Assembly (NCBI GenBank): GCA_947630505.1
Contig: CANRHV010000004.1
Coordinates: forward strand, 16,816-80,815
Direction of reading: 5' to 3'
From: an uncultured Monoglobus sp.
Lineage (GTDB): Bacteria; Bacillota; Clostridia; Monoglobales; Monoglobaceae
DNA length: 64,000 bases
Part shown: in pieces, positions 58,501 through 61,500 of the stretch
How the letters are laid out: the number at the start of each line of letters is the position of its first letter
Numbering within the stretch: the first letter of the stretch is position 1
Notes under the pieces: model-generated
Databases searched by the model: none
Told to the model about the DNA's origin: nothing
The model's input: only the letters and a program-made list of their open reading frames with translations
Translations under genes and position numbers: made by a program

Positions 58501-61500
58501 ACGGCGTTCGCTATGACCCGAATCTGGGTGACAGCTCGGCGAATGTGGATTATATTCCCAATGACACGACCGACTACGCGCCCGGAACATACGTTGAGGT
58601 CAAGGACGTTGAAGGAAACGTTCCGACCCGCGACGACGGATGGCACTTTGTCGGCTGGAGCCTCAACAAGTCCGAGGTTTCTGAGGAAGAGTACGAGACG
58701 CTTCTGCATTCGGGCGACGGATTCTCGAAGAGCAGCGACAGCGACGTTCTGTACGCTATATGGACCCGGGATTACACCCTGACCTACAGCAAGAACGACA
58801 ACGGCGCTCAGTCAAGAAGATACCGCGCACCGTTCGTATTCTCCCACAATGAGACGATCGGCATTTACGGCATGATGGTGATAGACCGCGCGAGACCCGG
58901 ATTCTCACAGAGAGACGGATACGCTTTCGTCGGCTGGACTTTGGATAATACGATAGGCGAAAACGGCGTGATAACAAGCTATGACGCGGTCAAAGACAAG
59001 ATACTCGGCGACGATCTCCTGATCGGCGACGATGTGGTCAACAACTATATCAATAACGGAAATCTGACGGTATATGCACTGTGGGCGGCCGACAGCTACG
59101 GCGGAACGGTCGAGCCCGAGCCTTCGGGCGGCCCGAGCGGAGAACCCTCGGCGTCACCCGGAGCCGAGCCCTCAACATCACCGAGCGGCGAGCCTTCGAG
59201 TGAACCGAGCGGAGAACCGACGCCGCCCAAGAAGCCCGCGCTTCCCGACGGCATACCCGATATGTTCCAGATCATGTACGACGCGAACCTGACAGAGGCG
59301 GAGATCGCGGCGGGCGTAACGGTTGAGGGACTTCCCGTAATAATAGAGAACAGATTTATACCCGGCGAGACGATCTCGATCGAGGGCCCGGCTCCGACGC
59401 GCGTCGGCGACACGGGAATGACATACCACTTCGCGGGCTACGGCTTGAACGCGATCGGCGCTGACGGAATCAATCCGCAGACCGGCTCGTGGTATCAGCC
59501 CGGAGAGACGTTCGTAAAGGGCGACGGACTCGACGTGCTGTACGCGATTTGGGAGCCCGACAGCAGAGTTTACAACGTTGTCTATGACGGAACAACGGCG
59601 ACCGAGGGCGAAGCGCCTATCGACCCCGTACCGTACGAGCTCACCGATGAGATCAACGCTTCGAATGAGGGCGATCTTAAGAAGAGCGGCGCGGCGTTTG
59701 TCGGCTGGACAGCCAACAAGAAACTTGACGACAGTCTGCTGAACGAAAACGGCAATGTGACGCAGGCGCCCGAAGGCCTGATAAAGACGGGAGACCTGGT
59801 TCAGTTCAAGCTTGACGATCCCGAAGGCCTGATAATGACGATGTACGCGGTATGGGCGGAGGACAGCAACGGCGACGGAGTCGCGGACTACGCGCAGATC
59901 CTGTACGAGCCCGGCGTTCCCGCAAGCGAGGAAAACACGGTAACAGGAATGCCGCATAATCCCTCGCCCGTAAGCGACGGCAAGGGCACGGTAGCCGGAG
60001 CGGTACCGAGCAGAGAAGGAGGATATACCTTCACGGGCTGGAAGATCAAGGATGATCCGGACAGCAAGCTGTATCAGCCGGACGAGGAGATCACCGACAT
60101 ACCGCCCACGGGACTTGTGCTTGTTGCTCAGTGGCAGGCTGCCGAGCTTGGCGTGACATATCACGCAAACGAGGGCAAGATCACATACACGGGAGCCGAC
60201 GGCGAGAAAGTGGTTGATCTGGTTAAACACAGCGATATTTATAACGACGAATTGACATACGGCTCAAGCGTGCGGCTTGATCCCGAGAACAAGCTCAAGC
60301 TCGAAAGAGAAGGCGCGGCGTTTGTCGGCTGGAGCATGACGCAGAGCTCAACGATATACCTGAGACATCAGGCGATGCCGGAGATAATAACCGAGATAGC
60401 GGAGCTCACGGGCGGAGCGGACGTGTACGCGATATGGGCGGCCGACAGCTATAACGGCGATCCCGACCCGAGCGCGACGGGCAGCGACAGCAAGCCCGAC
60501 TACAAGCAGGTGCGCTACGACGGAAACGGCGGCGGCGACACGGTGACGAATATCCCGAGCGACAACGGCGAGTACGAGCCCGAAACGCAGGTTCGGGTAA
60601 GCTCAAGGATACCGATACGCGCGGGCTACACCTTCGAGGGCTGGGCTCTCAACGACCCGAACGCCACTTCCGACAAGAAGCTCGGCGAGACATTCACCAA
60701 GAGCGACGGACTTGACGTGCTGTACGCGATCTGGTCAACGACCACCTACGGCGTTCGCTATGACCCGAATCTGGGTGACAGCTCGGCGAATGTGGATTAT
60801 ATTCCCAATGACACGACCGACTACGCGCCCGGAACATACGTTGAGGTCAAGGACGTTGAAGGAAACGTTCCGACCCGCGACGACGGATGGCACTTTGTCG
60901 GCTGGAGCCTCAACAAGTCCGAGGTTTCTGAGGAAGAGTACGAGACGCTTCTGCATTCGGGCGACGGATTCTCGAAGAGCAGCGACAGCGACGTTCTGTA
61001 CGCTATATGGACCCGGGATTACACCCTGACCTACAGCAAGAACGACAACGGCGCTCAGTCAAGAAGATACCGCGCACCGTTCGTATTCTCCCACAATGAG
61101 ACGATCGGCATTTACGGCATGATGGTGATAGACCGCGCGAGACCCGGATTCTCACAGAGAGACGGATACGCTTTCGTCGGCTGGACTTTGGATAATACGA
61201 TAGGCGAAAACGGCGTGATAACAAGCTATGACGCGGTCAAAGACAAGATACTCGGCGACGATCTCCTGATCGGCGACGATGTGGTCAACAACTATATCAA
61301 TAACGGAAATCTGACGGTATATGCACTGTGGGCGGCCGACAGCTACGGCGGAACGGTCGAGCCCGAGCCTTCGGGCGGCCCGAGCGGAGAACCCTCGGCG
61401 TCACCCGGAGCCGAGCCCTCAACATCACCGAGCGGCGAGCCTTCGAGTGAACCGAGCGGAGAACCGACGCCGCCCAAGAAGCCCGCGCTTCCCGACGGCA

